52,708 nucleotides of DNA from assembly GCA_902800065.1 (NCBI GenBank), contig CADCDE010000027.1:1-52708 (forward strand), given 5' to 3'. The notes below the pieces were generated by a model, which saw nothing but the letters and a program-made list of their open reading frames with translations, had not been told where the DNA came from and did not search any database. Of the stretch, positions 35,564 through 44,694 are shown in pieces. The stretch comes from an uncultured Ruminococcus sp. GTDB lineage: Bacteria; Bacillota; Clostridia; Oscillospirales; Acutalibacteraceae. A program made the translations under genes and the position numbers. The first letter of the stretch is position 1; each line of letters starts with the position of its first letter.

Positions 35564-38500
35564 TTACACAAATATCTCAAAGATAACGGGCTTATCTGTC
35601 TCGGCAAAAAATTCCGAAATATTATTGTCAAATTCCTCTTTGTCATGCGAACAGATATATTTAAATCCGACAGCCTTTGTAAGTGCTTCAACGATATTCA
35701 TTTTGTGAGGTATAATATTTTGTTCACCGAATTTTTTGGCTGCCACTGCACCGCCGTCATTCAGCAGCATTATATGGACATTTTTCTTTATCTCGGAAAC
35801 ACACAATGAATTTATGTCCTTTATAAATTCATTTTCATCTATAATAAGATAGCTTTCCTTATTGTCAGCCCCAGCCTGTCCCAGGAATGCAGATATCTCA
35901 CCCGAACCGCCATTGGCTCTGGTCGTTGCAAATACTGCAGCATCAGGCTTTATCGCAAATCTGTTGAGATAGTCCATAGCCTTTCCTGTACCGACATTAA
36001 GAACAATATCATCAGGCATTCCTATAACAAATCTCTCGACAGCATATAATTTTGAATATCTTCCTGTATGGGGAGGAACACACCTGTCACATTCATCCTT
36101 CCAGACACTGTAATATGCGTTGTTATTGACAGCATCCCCTGCAAATCTTACAAACTTCCTGAAGAATGTTCCTACGGAACACTCAAACAGTCTGAGCGTA
36201 TTGTGGTATATATCAACTATATCTCCGTTTTCGGATACATTCCAGTGACCTACCGGCATTCCTCTTGACATCAGTTTCTTTACTATCTTATCGGAAAAGG
36301 AATTCTGTCCTCCGACAGTTATAACGGCATCAGGCCAAAGAACATCACAGAAATCGCTGTCACTGACACCGTTTATAACATCATTAGGTATCAGTGCCTT
36401 GTCACAGTTGAGGTTTGACAGAGTATCCTTTACGATAACACAGTTATATTTATTTGCGAATTCATTGACAGCTTCTTCATCCTGCTTTGAAAGAGGTCTG
36501 TTCTGTCCGTATATGACAAGAACTTTTTTAAGCTGTTTGAGTCTGTCAGCCCTTGCCTTCCACGCTGCATCTCCGCTTATCGTATTTATTTTGTCTATTG
36601 TCTTTTTATTGAGCAGTGTAAGGTCATCATTATTTATCGACTGGTCGATATTGCTTTCAACAGGTATATTTATATGCACAGGTCCTCTTGAATGATGTTC
36701 AAGCTCAAGTATGGCATCACATATATCTCTCCTGAGCTTCCACTGTGAAAATTCATCAAACTGGGTGGTCAGTGTAAAACTCTTTTTAACTGCATCCCCA
36801 AAGATATTTTCCTGTGAAACGGCAGTCCAGTCTCCCTGACCCGAGCAGTATGAACGGTCAGCAGTAACGGCAAGTATCGGGATATGCTGCATTTTAGCCT
36901 CTCTGAGAGCGGGCATACACTGAGCCGTTGATGAACCCGAACCGCAGCAAAGAACAACTCTCCTGTTCAGTCTCTGGGATACGCCGAGTGCATAATAACC
37001 TGCACTTCTCTCATCCTCGACAGTATATACCTTGAAGAACGGATCTGACGAGAACAGCCTTATCAGATTGATATTTTCTCTGCTTGGAGATATTACAACA
37101 TTATTTATGCCGTAGGTCTTGATATATTCAACGACCTCCTTGCATCTGTTGAAATCATTTGTAAGCTGTTTGTTCTGTTCATCAGAAAGAGCTATCTTTT
37201 TGACAGGCTCCTTTTTCTTTTCAAGGACATTTTTAAGCCAGTTATACGAATCCTCTTTTATTTTATTCAGCTTCTGATACGGCACTTCATAATCACAGCC
37301 GTCAAACAAATCATATCTTTCATTGATACATTCGGGCGATTCAAACAGCCTGTATCTCAGATCTATCGGCTCAAGCAGTGAAAGGAATCTTTCTGCACCA
37401 CGCTTGCTGTTCATAAGAGTGACAAACGGCTTTTTGAATATTATCGAAAAGATGGTTCCATGGAAGCTGTCGGTAAATACACCGTTTGCATGGCTGTAAT
37501 ACCACATCCATTCATACAGGTCAACATCTCTCTTGACTTCAACATTTCCCCTGCCCGTCAGGTCAAGACGGTTTTTATTTATCTCCCAGTTTTTCGGAGG
37601 CTCGTCAAGCATCACTATGACCTTGATATTCTTGTCTATCGAAAGCTGTTCCAGCCTATGCCCTATATCCTGATTCGGATCAAGCACATATGCCAGTATA
37701 TACGGCTCATTTTCCTCAAGCTGTGCCTTATTTACAAGCGTATAATAATCCTCTATGTCACACAGAAATGTAGGATCACATACCTGTACAACATTTTTTA
37801 CACCAAAGCTGTTCTGACATATATCAAGCGAAAGTGCATCTCTGACTGATACTCCGTCAAATCTTCTGAGATTTGCCGAGCTTACCTTCTTTTCCTCCTC
37901 GGTACCCTTATAGGGCTTTCCGAAAGATGTTCCGTAGGCTATCTTCTTTGTATTGTCATCGACAAATCCGAGATAATACATCTGCTTGTACGGTCTGCTC
38001 AGACCGACATTCCAGAGCTGATCCGAGCCTACAAGGAAGCCCCTGCATTCCTTGTTCAGTTCATACAGCTTGCTCAGACGCTTTTTCTCGCTTATATTAT
38101 AAAAAACATTTGCTATATTATAAGGATGCGATTTATTCAGAATTATCTCATGGTCGGGTTTGAGTGGATTTTCTATCATCAGAACGGAATAGCCCATTTT
38201 TACAACTGTCTGATGCAGTGCATAATAGGTTGCCATACTTCCGTAATTTCTTCCGAACCATAATCCTATTATTCCAAGATCATATTTTTTATCTTCATTT
38301 GCTATTTCAGGTAACAACGGCTCCACTTCCTTCTTTGGCATTTCGGGTATCCCCGCAACGCCGACTTTCTGTTCGATAGGACATGAAAGAGCATTTTCAA
38401 GCCATTCAAGACTTCTTCTTCTTTCATTCTGCATTATCTCATCTATCCTGTTATAATCAACAGGCTGAAGTATAATATCATTATTTATCAGCTCCGAGGC

Positions 38501-39454
38501 TTCATTGACTATCCTGTTATTGCATTCAAAAATATTTCCGAGTGAACGGAATCTGGAAAAACCTCTGTCAACATTTCCTATTGCCATAAAGTTTTTCTTG
38601 AATATCAGTGAAAAGCATACTCCGTGACATGAATCCGTCACAATATAGCTTGCATGGCTGAGATAATACAGCCAGTCCTCGACCTGCAGATTCTCAATGC
38701 AATTATCAAGATTGAGATTTCTCCTGTTCTCGTCAAATCTCCACAAACTGCCGTCAAGAAGATTTATTATCTTCATGCCGCCGAGCTTTTCAGACACACT
38801 AAGAAGTGCATCTCTTACTTCGGGTGACGGATCAAGGATATATGCAGCAATGAAGGGTTCTGTTTCATTTTTTTGTGATTTTTCAATGAGCGGTCCGTAA
38901 ACACTCTCAGGCTCAACAAGGAATACAGGATTCAGTACCCTCTGAACATCTATACCATACATGTCATGGCATATTCTTACTCCGTCAGCCTCTCTCACGG
39001 CAATGGCATTGAATCTTCTCATATATTTTGCTATTTCGACTCTCTGTTCGGGAGATGCAAAATCTATTTCATGTCCGAAAGAGGTCGCATAAGCGATCTT
39101 TCTTTTATTATCATCAGCAAAGTCAAGATAAAACGTCTTGCCGAAATTCTGACTTATGCCGTAATTCCAGAGCTGATCTGAACCTATCAAAAATCCGTCG
39201 CATATATCATTCAGTTTTTTAAGGTCACTTTGAGAATATATTTCGCTTATATTATAATGCTCCTTAGCGAATCTTCTTGAATGTGTGTCGGAATGCTCTA
39301 TATCAGTCTTACCGTCTCTGTTAAGGGGCTTATCTATCATCAGGACAGATTTTCCCATAGACTCAACAACACGATTCAAAGCATAGTAAGTCATTATAGT
39401 ACCATAATTGCAGCCCTGCCATACACCTACTATACCTACATCGTATTTTTCCAT
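35564..39454 (-). CDS. tandem pyruvyltransferase-MenD-like thiamine-diphosphate enzyme fusion
   Basis: One 1296-residue frame with three modules. Residues 1-360 and 388-748 are two polysaccharide pyruvyltransferase domains. Each has NYG, GSDQLWN, a TSFG segment and an intact signature, TDSCHG (273-278) and TDSFHG (661-666). After a Lys/Glu-rich linker, 765-1296 resembles MenD: ISPSREN, DERSAGYYALG with the cofactor-activating Glu815, GSGSSTAQCMPAL, LAVTADRS, a middle domain around 975-1100, and a C-terminal Mg/thiamine region in which the usual GD..NN appears as IIDENEF..LLND. Perhaps the TPP module prepares or edits a 2-oxo acid group on the sugar; no substrate can be read. AGGAGG precedes ATG 39454. 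Confidence 0.85.
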   Translation of the reverse strand: MEKYDVGIVGVWQGCNYGTIMTYYALNRVVESMGKSVLMIDKPLNRDGKTDIEHSDTHSRRFAKEHYNISEIYSQSDLKKLNDICDGFLIGSDQLWNYGISQNFGKTFYLDFADDNKRKIAYATSFGHEIDFASPEQRVEIAKYMRRFNAIAVREADGVRICHDMYGIDVQRVLNPVFLVEPESVYGPLIEKSQKNETEPFIAAYILDPSPEVRDALLSVSEKLGGMKIINLLDGSLWRFDENRRNLNLDNCIENLQVEDWLYYLSHASYIVTDSCHGVCFSLIFKKNFMAIGNVDRGFSRFRSLGNIFECNNRIVNEASELINNDIILQPVDYNRIDEIMQNERRRSLEWLENALSCPIEQKVGVAGIPEMPKKEVEPLLPEIANEDKKYDLGIIGLWFGRNYGSMATYYALHQTVVKMGYSVLMIENPLKPDHEIILNKSHPYNIANVFYNISEKKRLSKLYELNKECRGFLVGSDQLWNVGLSRPYKQMYYLGFVDDNTKKIAYGTSFGKPYKGTEEEKKVSSANLRRFDGVSVRDALSLDICQNSFGVKNVVQVCDPTFLCDIEDYYTLVNKAQLEENEPYILAYVLDPNQDIGHRLEQLSIDKNIKVIVMLDEPPKNWEINKNRLDLTGRGNVEVKRDVDLYEWMWYYSHANGVFTDSFHGTIFSIIFKKPFVTLMNSKRGAERFLSLLEPIDLRYRLFESPECINERYDLFDGCDYEVPYQKLNKIKEDSYNWLKNVLEKKKEPVKKIALSDEQNKQLTNDFNRCKEVVEYIKTYGINNVVISPSRENINLIRLFSSDPFFKVYTVEDERSAGYYALGVSQRLNRRVVLCCGSGSSTAQCMPALREAKMQHIPILAVTADRSYCSGQGDWTAVSQENIFGDAVKKSFTLTTQFDEFSQWKLRRDICDAILELEHHSRGPVHINIPVESNIDQSINNDDLTLLNKKTIDKINTISGDAAWKARADRLKQLKKVLVIYGQNRPLSKQDEEAVNEFANKYNCVIVKDTLSNLNCDKALIPNDVINGVSDSDFCDVLWPDAVITVGGQNSFSDKIVKKLMSRGMPVGHWNVSENGDIVDIYHNTLRLFECSVGTFFRKFVRFAGDAVNNNAYYSVWKDECDRCVPPHTGRYSKLYAVERFVIGMPDDIVLNVGTGKAMDYLNRFAIKPDAAVFATTRANGGSGEISAFLGQAGADNKESYLIIDENEFIKDINSLCVSEIKKNVHIMLLNDGGAVAAKKFGEQNIIPHKMNIVEALTKAVGFKYICSHDKEEFDNNISEFFAETDKPVIFEIFV

Positions 39455-39491
39455 AAAGAAGCTACCTCCTCTTGAGTAATATATTTCCGGA

Positions 39492-40556
39492 TCAGTTTAC
39501 CGCCTTTTTCAGCCATTCAAGACAGCGTTTCTGCTCGGAGGATATCTTTGCAGAAATTTTATTGTAATCCGGAGCATTGAGCATTTCGGGATTTTTGAGC
39601 ATATCCTCGGGGGCATAGGCAAATTTATATCCTATTTCCAACAGCCTTCCTATTGAGTCAAATCTCGAATAGCCTCTGAATTTATTCGGCAATGCAATGA
39701 AATTCTTTTTGAATATAATTGCAAGGCACATTGTATGATATGAATCTGTTATTATCATCTCCGCATTTCTGATATAATTTATCCAGTCAGCCGTTTCAAC
39801 GCCCTTTTCACGTTCAATTCCTATCTTTTCGGCATTTTTGTCTGACAGCCAATAGAAACCATCAAGGATATTTACCGTTTTCATTTCATTGCTGATATTA
39901 GAGAGAGTCTCGATAGATACCTTTTTATCCTCTGTAGGATCAATAAGGCATGAAAGGATATATTTCTCCTTCGGAATATTTATCTTTGACTTGTTCGCCA
40001 TGTCCTCATAGAATTTCCTGTCACACAAAAATACAGGATCTATAACTTCTTCGGCATTTATTCCATATATATCTCTGAGAATATTTACACCGTTGTCTTC
40101 CCTGACGGATATCTTATCGAATCTTTTGAAATAGCTCTGAAGGAGCGTTCTCTGATTTTCGGGAGCAAAGTCTATTTCATGACCGAAAGATGTTGCATAG
40201 GATATCTTTCTTTTATAGTCAGCCACAAAGTCAAGATAAAACATTCTGCCGAAATTCTTGCTCACGGAATAGTTCCAAAGCTGATCGGAACCTATCATAA
40301 ACATATCGCACAACTGGTTGAGACGGTGAAAGTCCACATTGCTGTTCATCGGAACGGCTATGCCCTTATAATTATCAACAGCGAATTTACGGGCATGAGT
40401 GTGACTTTCCTCAAAATTCACACTTACATTCGGTCTGTCTATCATCAATACGGACTTACCCATATTTTCCAAAGTTTTATTGAGAGCATAGTATGTGATT
40501 ATACTTCCGTAATTGCACTGATTCCACAAGCCGAACAATCCTATATCATATTTCAT
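39492..40556 (-). CDS. polysaccharide pyruvyltransferase family protein
   Basis: A 354-residue single-domain copy, most like the first domain of the neighbouring fusion: SHTHARKFA, GSDQLWNYSVSKNFGRMFYLDF, RKISYATSFGHEIDFAPE. The signature is TDSYHTMCLAIIF, so the His stays but the following Gly is Thr. The family adds pyruvate ketals to sugars in exopolysaccharide or wall polymers using PEP. The start at ATG 40556 follows GGAGGATATTCAA. A second promoter (40593-40621) allows expression apart from the upstream FrhB fusion. It is cytosolic. Confidence 0.88.
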   Translation of the reverse strand: MKYDIGLFGLWNQCNYGSIITYYALNKTLENMGKSVLMIDRPNVSVNFEESHTHARKFAVDNYKGIAVPMNSNVDFHRLNQLCDMFMIGSDQLWNYSVSKNFGRMFYLDFVADYKRKISYATSFGHEIDFAPENQRTLLQSYFKRFDKISVREDNGVNILRDIYGINAEEVIDPVFLCDRKFYEDMANKSKINIPKEKYILSCLIDPTEDKKVSIETLSNISNEMKTVNILDGFYWLSDKNAEKIGIEREKGVETADWINYIRNAEMIITDSYHTMCLAIIFKKNFIALPNKFRGYSRFDSIGRLLEIGYKFAYAPEDMLKNPEMLNAPDYNKISAKISSEQKRCLEWLKKAVN

Positions 40557-40592
40557 TTGAATATCCTCCAAACATAATACATTATCTTTTTA

Positions 40593-40621
40593 ATTATAAC
40601 ATAACCAGCTTACTTTGACAA
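40593..40621 (-). promoter_or_regulatory. internal promoter of the glycan locus
   Basis: Minus-strand -35 TTGTCA (40616-40621), 17-base spacer, perfect -10 TATAAT (40593-40598), in the 77-base gap before the single-domain pyruvyltransferase gene. Confidence 0.7.
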
Positions 40622-40633
40622 CTCAAAATATTA

Positions 40634-43003
40634 TTAATTTTCCTTTTCAGTTATATGAATATAGTCTATAGCAATAAAAGCACCGTTTCCCTTTACCTGT
40701 GATGCTCCGAACATGAATTCATCAAAAATATTTGAAGCCGGCTGAAAGGTCTGTTCCAGTTCTATCCAGTTCATGCCTGTATTTTTTTCCGCTCTGTGAA
40801 CGGCAATAACTCTGACAGTCTTACTGCCTGAATCCTTTATATGAAAATACAGCACTTTTGAATCGCTCTTGAATCTGAATCTTGCACTTATCCTGTAAGT
40901 TTTATTTTTATCAAGCATATTTCCCAAAGGCAATACCGCATAATTTCCGGTTTTTGTTTGTCCCGGCTTTACTTTGAGATAAGTTACATTATCCGAAAAG
41001 CTCTCCTCCCATACATTTTTATCAAATCTGAAATGAACAGCCTTGCTGTCAAACTGCAAAGGATTACTTCCCATGACTACATTTTTTATTCCTCTGTCGG
41101 GTTTCAACGCATAATTTGCAGCTTCCTCAAACGGCATGAATCTTATTGCTTTATAGAAATCCTTATTCTTCCGGCTGAACTTATTTTTTCCTTCATAGAC
41201 AAAACCGTTTCCGCCAACCCATTCAACAGGCTCTTTCTTTTTCCATTTTATCTTGCTTTCGGGAATACTCTCAAAAAATTTCCTGCCCTTGTCGTTATTC
41301 ACAAATACACACGAAACACCTTTTCCGTAAGGAATATCCGCTTCATGTGACTTTATCCCCCAGAAATCTCCAAGTGATATATCTCCAAAACGCTGTCTTG
41401 ACTGAAACTTACAGTTTGCACAATGTTCCGACAACATCAATTCACTGTGGAAAACTCTCTGATATTCGTCTTCTGCACTTCCGTGCCTTACACTTTCATT
41501 GTTATTATCATCAACTTTGACAGTAAAGCAGTCCCAGCAGTTATCTCCATTCTTATATCTGAATTCATATCGCTTCAGGTTATCAAAGCAGTTTTCTGTG
41601 TATTTTCTGAAAAACATCGGTGACGGTGAATAATGACAGAATATATCGACTATCAAAAGATTTTCATAATCTTTTTTCAGATAATTCCTCAGACCTGCCG
41701 CCTGACAGCCGCACCCTGAAAATAATACAAATCTTCCGTTATTCAGGTATTCCTTTATCTTTTTATAGGTATCTCCAAGATAACTCTGCAAGTATTTTGA
41801 CTTTCTCAGCTTTGGCATATCCTCTTTTTTGTCTATAATAATATGCTCAACTGTGAAATCATCTCTCCATGCACCGCCTGCAACTACTCCTCCACGTTTG
41901 AATACTTCATCAGCCAAAAGTGAAAATACCCCTCCGCTTGAACTCTGCATCAGAATTTCCTCGTCAGATGTTATAAACGAATAACAATCGGGCATTTCTG
42001 GATTTTTTTCAGGCTGTTTCAGCACTGGACAGGTTTTTGAACACAATCCGCAGTTTATACACCTTTCTTTATCAATAGAGGTACAGTAATAGCCGTATTT
42101 ATCGGGCTTCAATGACAATGCACCTTTCGGGCATACATTCACACAAGCACTGCAACCTACACACAAATTCAAGTCAAGTGTGCTTGTTACCGCTTTATCC
42201 GTCGGATTCTCTGTGAAAGGCTTTAAATTTTCCATATTTTTTATAAATCCAAGCATTTCACGTGATTTTTCCGAAATAAATCTGTTCGCTACTGAAAAAT
42301 CAACAGGCTGTAAAAGTCTGTTGTTGGTCGGAAAATTCTCCGTATCAAAAACTACTCTTTCATTAAGTCCGATATTTGTCAGGAATTCAGCCGTTTTATC
42401 ATCATCACCGAAATATATGAACGGTTTATTCAACACAACTGCAAGACACAAGGCATAATAATTATCGGTTATAACAAAATATGAATTTATAAAATACTTC
42501 ACGAAATCAGGGAATGTCATTTCAGGGAGTGTATTTTTTAGATTAAGTATCTTCTTATTTTCTGTATAATTGCCGTCAACTATATTCATGCAGTCCATCT
42601 CAAGCCTTCCACGATAAAACTGTACGGCTTTTCTCTTATATTTATCGGGACTTGAAATATATGCAAGCATATATTTTTTGGATATTTCCGTTTTTGAAAT
42701 ATTTGCAATTTCTCTCCAGTGAATTTTCGGAACACACAAAACGGATTCACAGAAAAATCCGAAATTTTTATCTAAAAATACATCATATTTTTCACTGTCT
42801 TTTTCAAAAATAATATTATTGCTTCCGTAAAAAGTATTTGTAAAATCATTGTAAAACAAATTTCTGTTTGTTCCTGATGCCATATTCACAACGGAATAAT
42901 CACACATTTTCAGTATCTTATTCAGCGAATAGTCACCAAGTATATTTCCGTAATGCCAATTGCCTGACCTCATTTTAATACAAACATCATAACGGGTATT
43001 CAT
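40634..43003 (-). CDS. shortened pyruvyltransferase-ferredoxin-FrhB-like fusion with C-terminal beta domain
   Basis: 789 residues in four parts. Residues 1-255 are a pyruvyltransferase-like domain lacking about 100 central residues, including GSDQLWN and the TSFG segment, with the signature changed to TDNYYALCLA (no His). Residues 281-326 are two 4Fe-4S ferredoxin motifs, CVGCSACVNVC and CINCGLCSKTC. Residues 340-600 form a coenzyme F420 hydrogenase beta-subunit (FrhB)-like module (SSSGGVFSLLAD, SGCGCQAAGL, CANCKFQSRQRFGDISLGDFWG). Residues 640-789 are a beta-rich domain like a carbohydrate-binding jelly roll. FrhB-like proteins are flavin/Fe-S reductases often found in capsule loci. A redox step on a glycan precursor is plausible (inference). 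GGAGGATATTTTTTT precedes ATG 43003. Confidence 0.85.
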   Translation of the reverse strand: MNTRYDVCIKMRSGNWHYGNILGDYSLNKILKMCDYSVVNMASGTNRNLFYNDFTNTFYGSNNIIFEKDSEKYDVFLDKNFGFFCESVLCVPKIHWREIANISKTEISKKYMLAYISSPDKYKRKAVQFYRGRLEMDCMNIVDGNYTENKKILNLKNTLPEMTFPDFVKYFINSYFVITDNYYALCLAVVLNKPFIYFGDDDKTAEFLTNIGLNERVVFDTENFPTNNRLLQPVDFSVANRFISEKSREMLGFIKNMENLKPFTENPTDKAVTSTLDLNLCVGCSACVNVCPKGALSLKPDKYGYYCTSIDKERCINCGLCSKTCPVLKQPEKNPEMPDCYSFITSDEEILMQSSSGGVFSLLADEVFKRGGVVAGGAWRDDFTVEHIIIDKKEDMPKLRKSKYLQSYLGDTYKKIKEYLNNGRFVLFSGCGCQAAGLRNYLKKDYENLLIVDIFCHYSPSPMFFRKYTENCFDNLKRYEFRYKNGDNCWDCFTVKVDDNNNESVRHGSAEDEYQRVFHSELMLSEHCANCKFQSRQRFGDISLGDFWGIKSHEADIPYGKGVSCVFVNNDKGRKFFESIPESKIKWKKKEPVEWVGGNGFVYEGKNKFSRKNKDFYKAIRFMPFEEAANYALKPDRGIKNVVMGSNPLQFDSKAVHFRFDKNVWEESFSDNVTYLKVKPGQTKTGNYAVLPLGNMLDKNKTYRISARFRFKSDSKVLYFHIKDSGSKTVRVIAVHRAEKNTGMNWIELEQTFQPASNIFDEFMFGASQVKGNGAFIAIDYIHITEKEN

Positions 43004-43036
43004 AAAAAAATATCCTCCAAAAACTTTTTTAATCTA

Positions 43037-43064
43037 ATTATATCAATTTGAATATTTATGTCAA
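43037..43064 (-). promoter_or_regulatory. main promoter of the glycan locus
   Basis: Minus-strand -35 TTGACA (43059-43064), 16-base spacer, extended -10 TGATATAAT with TATAAT at 43037-43042. It lies about 35 bases before the FrhB fusion gene. Confidence 0.8.
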
Positions 43065-43129
43065 GAAAAAAACATTAGCAATTTTGCCGAACATATTTTC
43101 TAAAAATTTAATTTTATTCAATTTTTATT

Positions 43130-43154
43130 AACATATTTCGTATGGAAATATGTT
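43130..43154. promoter_or_regulatory. perfect palindrome before the macro-domain gene
   Basis: AACATATTTC and GAAATATGTT, ten-base perfect arms with a five-base centre. A related half site GAACATATTTTC lies at 43089-43100. The position, 38 bases before the start codon, fits an operator. Confidence 0.55.
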
Positions 43155-43191
43155 ATTATTAGAGAAAGATTTATCTATGGAGATGATTCCC

Positions 43192-44193
43192 ATGCCGTTT
43201 AGTATAATACGAAATGATATTACAAAAATAGAATGTGATGCAATAGTAAATGCAGCAAACAGCAGCTTATTGGGTGGCGGAGGTGTTGACGGTGCAATAC
43301 ACCGTGCCGCAGGAAAGGGACTTTTTCTTGAATGTATGAAGCTGCACGGCTGTAAAACGGGTGAAGCTAAAATTACAGGAGGATATAACCTTCCCTGTAA
43401 ATATATTATACATACAGTCGGTCCTGTATGGCGTGGAGGCTCTCACGGTGAAAAGGAGCTTTTACAGTCCTGTTACAAAAATTCCCTTCAACTTGCAAAA
43501 GAACATAACTGTGAAAGTGTGGCATTCCCTCTTATTTCAAGCGGTATCTACGGCTATCCCAAACAGCAGGCTTTTGATGTTGCAGTTGACGTTATAAAAA
43601 ATTTTCTCACGGAAAATGACATGGATATAACTCTCGTCATATTCGACAGGACGAGCTTTGAACTTGGCAAAGATTATTCAAATGACATTTGTGAATACAT
43701 AGACCAGAATTACGTTGATGCACACACCGACACCTCACGCAGAGCAATATTTAAAAGTAAATCTGCTGTTTGTTCAGTGCCTATGAATACTGCGGTCTGT
43801 GAGGACAGTATTTCTTTAAGTGACGACCTGAAATTAGTCATTGAAAATCAGATAGATGAGAGCTTTTCGGAAATGCTTTTGCGAAAAATAGACGAAAAAG
43901 GCATGACCGATGTACAGTGCTATAAAAAAGCCAATATCGACAGAAAGCTGTTTTCAAAGATACGTTCAGACCGTCTTTACAAGCCTAAAAAGGAAACTGC
44001 CATTGCCTTTGCCATAGCACTTGAATTATCTCTTGAGGAAACAAAGGATATGCTGATGAAAGCAGGCTTTGCACTTTCTCACAGCAATAAATTTGATATA
44101 ATAATAGAATTTTTCATAAATAAAAATATCTATGACATTTACGAAATAAATGAAGCATTGTTTTCATTCGACCAAAAACTTCTTGGAGCGTGA
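43192..44193 (+). CDS. macro-domain protein with helical C-terminal domain
   Basis: A 333-residue protein. Residues 1-165 form a macro domain with NAAN (20-23), [10 protein letters not shown] (28-37), HTVGPVW and the ribose-contacting SSGIYGYP (116-123). This is the MacroD-like type that removes O-acetyl-ADP-ribose or mono-ADP-ribose. Residues 225-333 are helical, with [28 protein letters not shown], like a helix-turn-helix of XRE style. I chose ATG 43192, nine bases after GGAG; an upstream ATG at 43150 would start inside the palindrome. The HD gene follows seven bases after the stop, so they share an mRNA. Confidence 0.88.
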   Translation: MPFSIIRNDITKIECDAIVNAANSSLLGGGGVDGAIHRAAGKGLFLECMKLHGCKTGEAKITGGYNLPCKYIIHTVGPVWRGGSHGEKELLQSCYKNSLQLAKEHNCESVAFPLISSGIYGYPKQQAFDVAVDVIKNFLTENDMDITLVIFDRTSFELGKDYSNDICEYIDQNYVDAHTDTSRRAIFKSKSAVCSVPMNTAVCEDSISLSDDLKLVIENQIDESFSEMLLRKIDEKGMTDVQCYKKANIDRKLFSKIRSDRLYKPKKETAIAFAIALELSLEETKDMLMKAGFALSHSNKFDIIIEFFINKNIYDIYEINEALFSFDQKLLGA

Positions 44194-44200
44194 TTAAAAA

Positions 44201-44629
44201 ATGATATATACTCCCTTGACAAAAAAAGCTATGAAATTGTGTTTTGAGGCACATAAAAATCAAACGGATAAGACAGGCTTACCGTATGTTTTCCACCCGT
44301 TCCACCTTGCCGAACAAATGACAGATGAATACACAACCGTAACAGCACTTCTTCATGATGTCGTTGAGGATACCGACTATACACTTGATGACCTGAAAGA
44401 AATGGGTTATCCCGATGAAGTCATAACTGCACTCGCACTATTGACACATGATGACGGCTCGGAATATATGGATTATGTTGCAAGGATAAAGCCGAATCCC
44501 ATTGCCAAAGCCGTTAAACTTGCCGACTTAAAGCATAACAGTGATTTGGCAAGATACGATATGATAGACAGCTATGCAATAAAGCGTACCGCAAAATATA
44601 AACAGGCAATGGAATTTTTGTCGCTTTGA
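44201..44629 (+). CDS. small HD-domain hydrolase, RelA/SpoT-type
   Basis: A 142-residue HD-domain protein with the metal-binding series of SpoT-like (p)ppGpp hydrolases: His32 in FHPFHLAE, His52-Asp53 in LLHDVVEDT, the Glu56-Asp57 pair, and KLADLKHNSD near 107-116. It consists of the hydrolase domain only, without synthetase or regulatory domains, so it is like the small alarmone hydrolases (MESH1 group). (p)ppGpp or NADPH-type substrates are possible and the sequence does not decide. It is translationally close to the macro-domain gene. Confidence 0.85.
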   Translation: MIYTPLTKKAMKLCFEAHKNQTDKTGLPYVFHPFHLAEQMTDEYTTVTALLHDVVEDTDYTLDDLKEMGYPDEVITALALLTHDDGSEYMDYVARIKPNPIAKAVKLADLKHNSDLARYDMIDSYAIKRTAKYKQAMEFLSL

Positions 44630-44653
44630 AAGCGACCACAAAATAAATTTATC

Positions 44654-44662
44654 TGATATAAT
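44654..44662 (+). promoter_or_regulatory. extended -10 promoter before the VWA gene
   Basis: TGATATAAT is a perfect extended -10. No good -35 lies at the right distance. It would let the VWA gene be expressed apart from the two genes before it. Confidence 0.5.
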
Positions 44663-44694
44663 TGAATCATCAAAAGAAAACGGAGGTAATAACT

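Noticed and set aside
32416..43003. Prophage or genomic island around the glycan locus
   Set aside because: No integrase, attachment repeats or phage genes; the MITE half at one edge is the same type found elsewhere in the window.
43088..43100. LexA box before the macro-domain gene
   Set aside because: CGAACATATTTTC has only one half of the CGAAC-N4-GTTCG consensus; the nearby palindrome is of another type.
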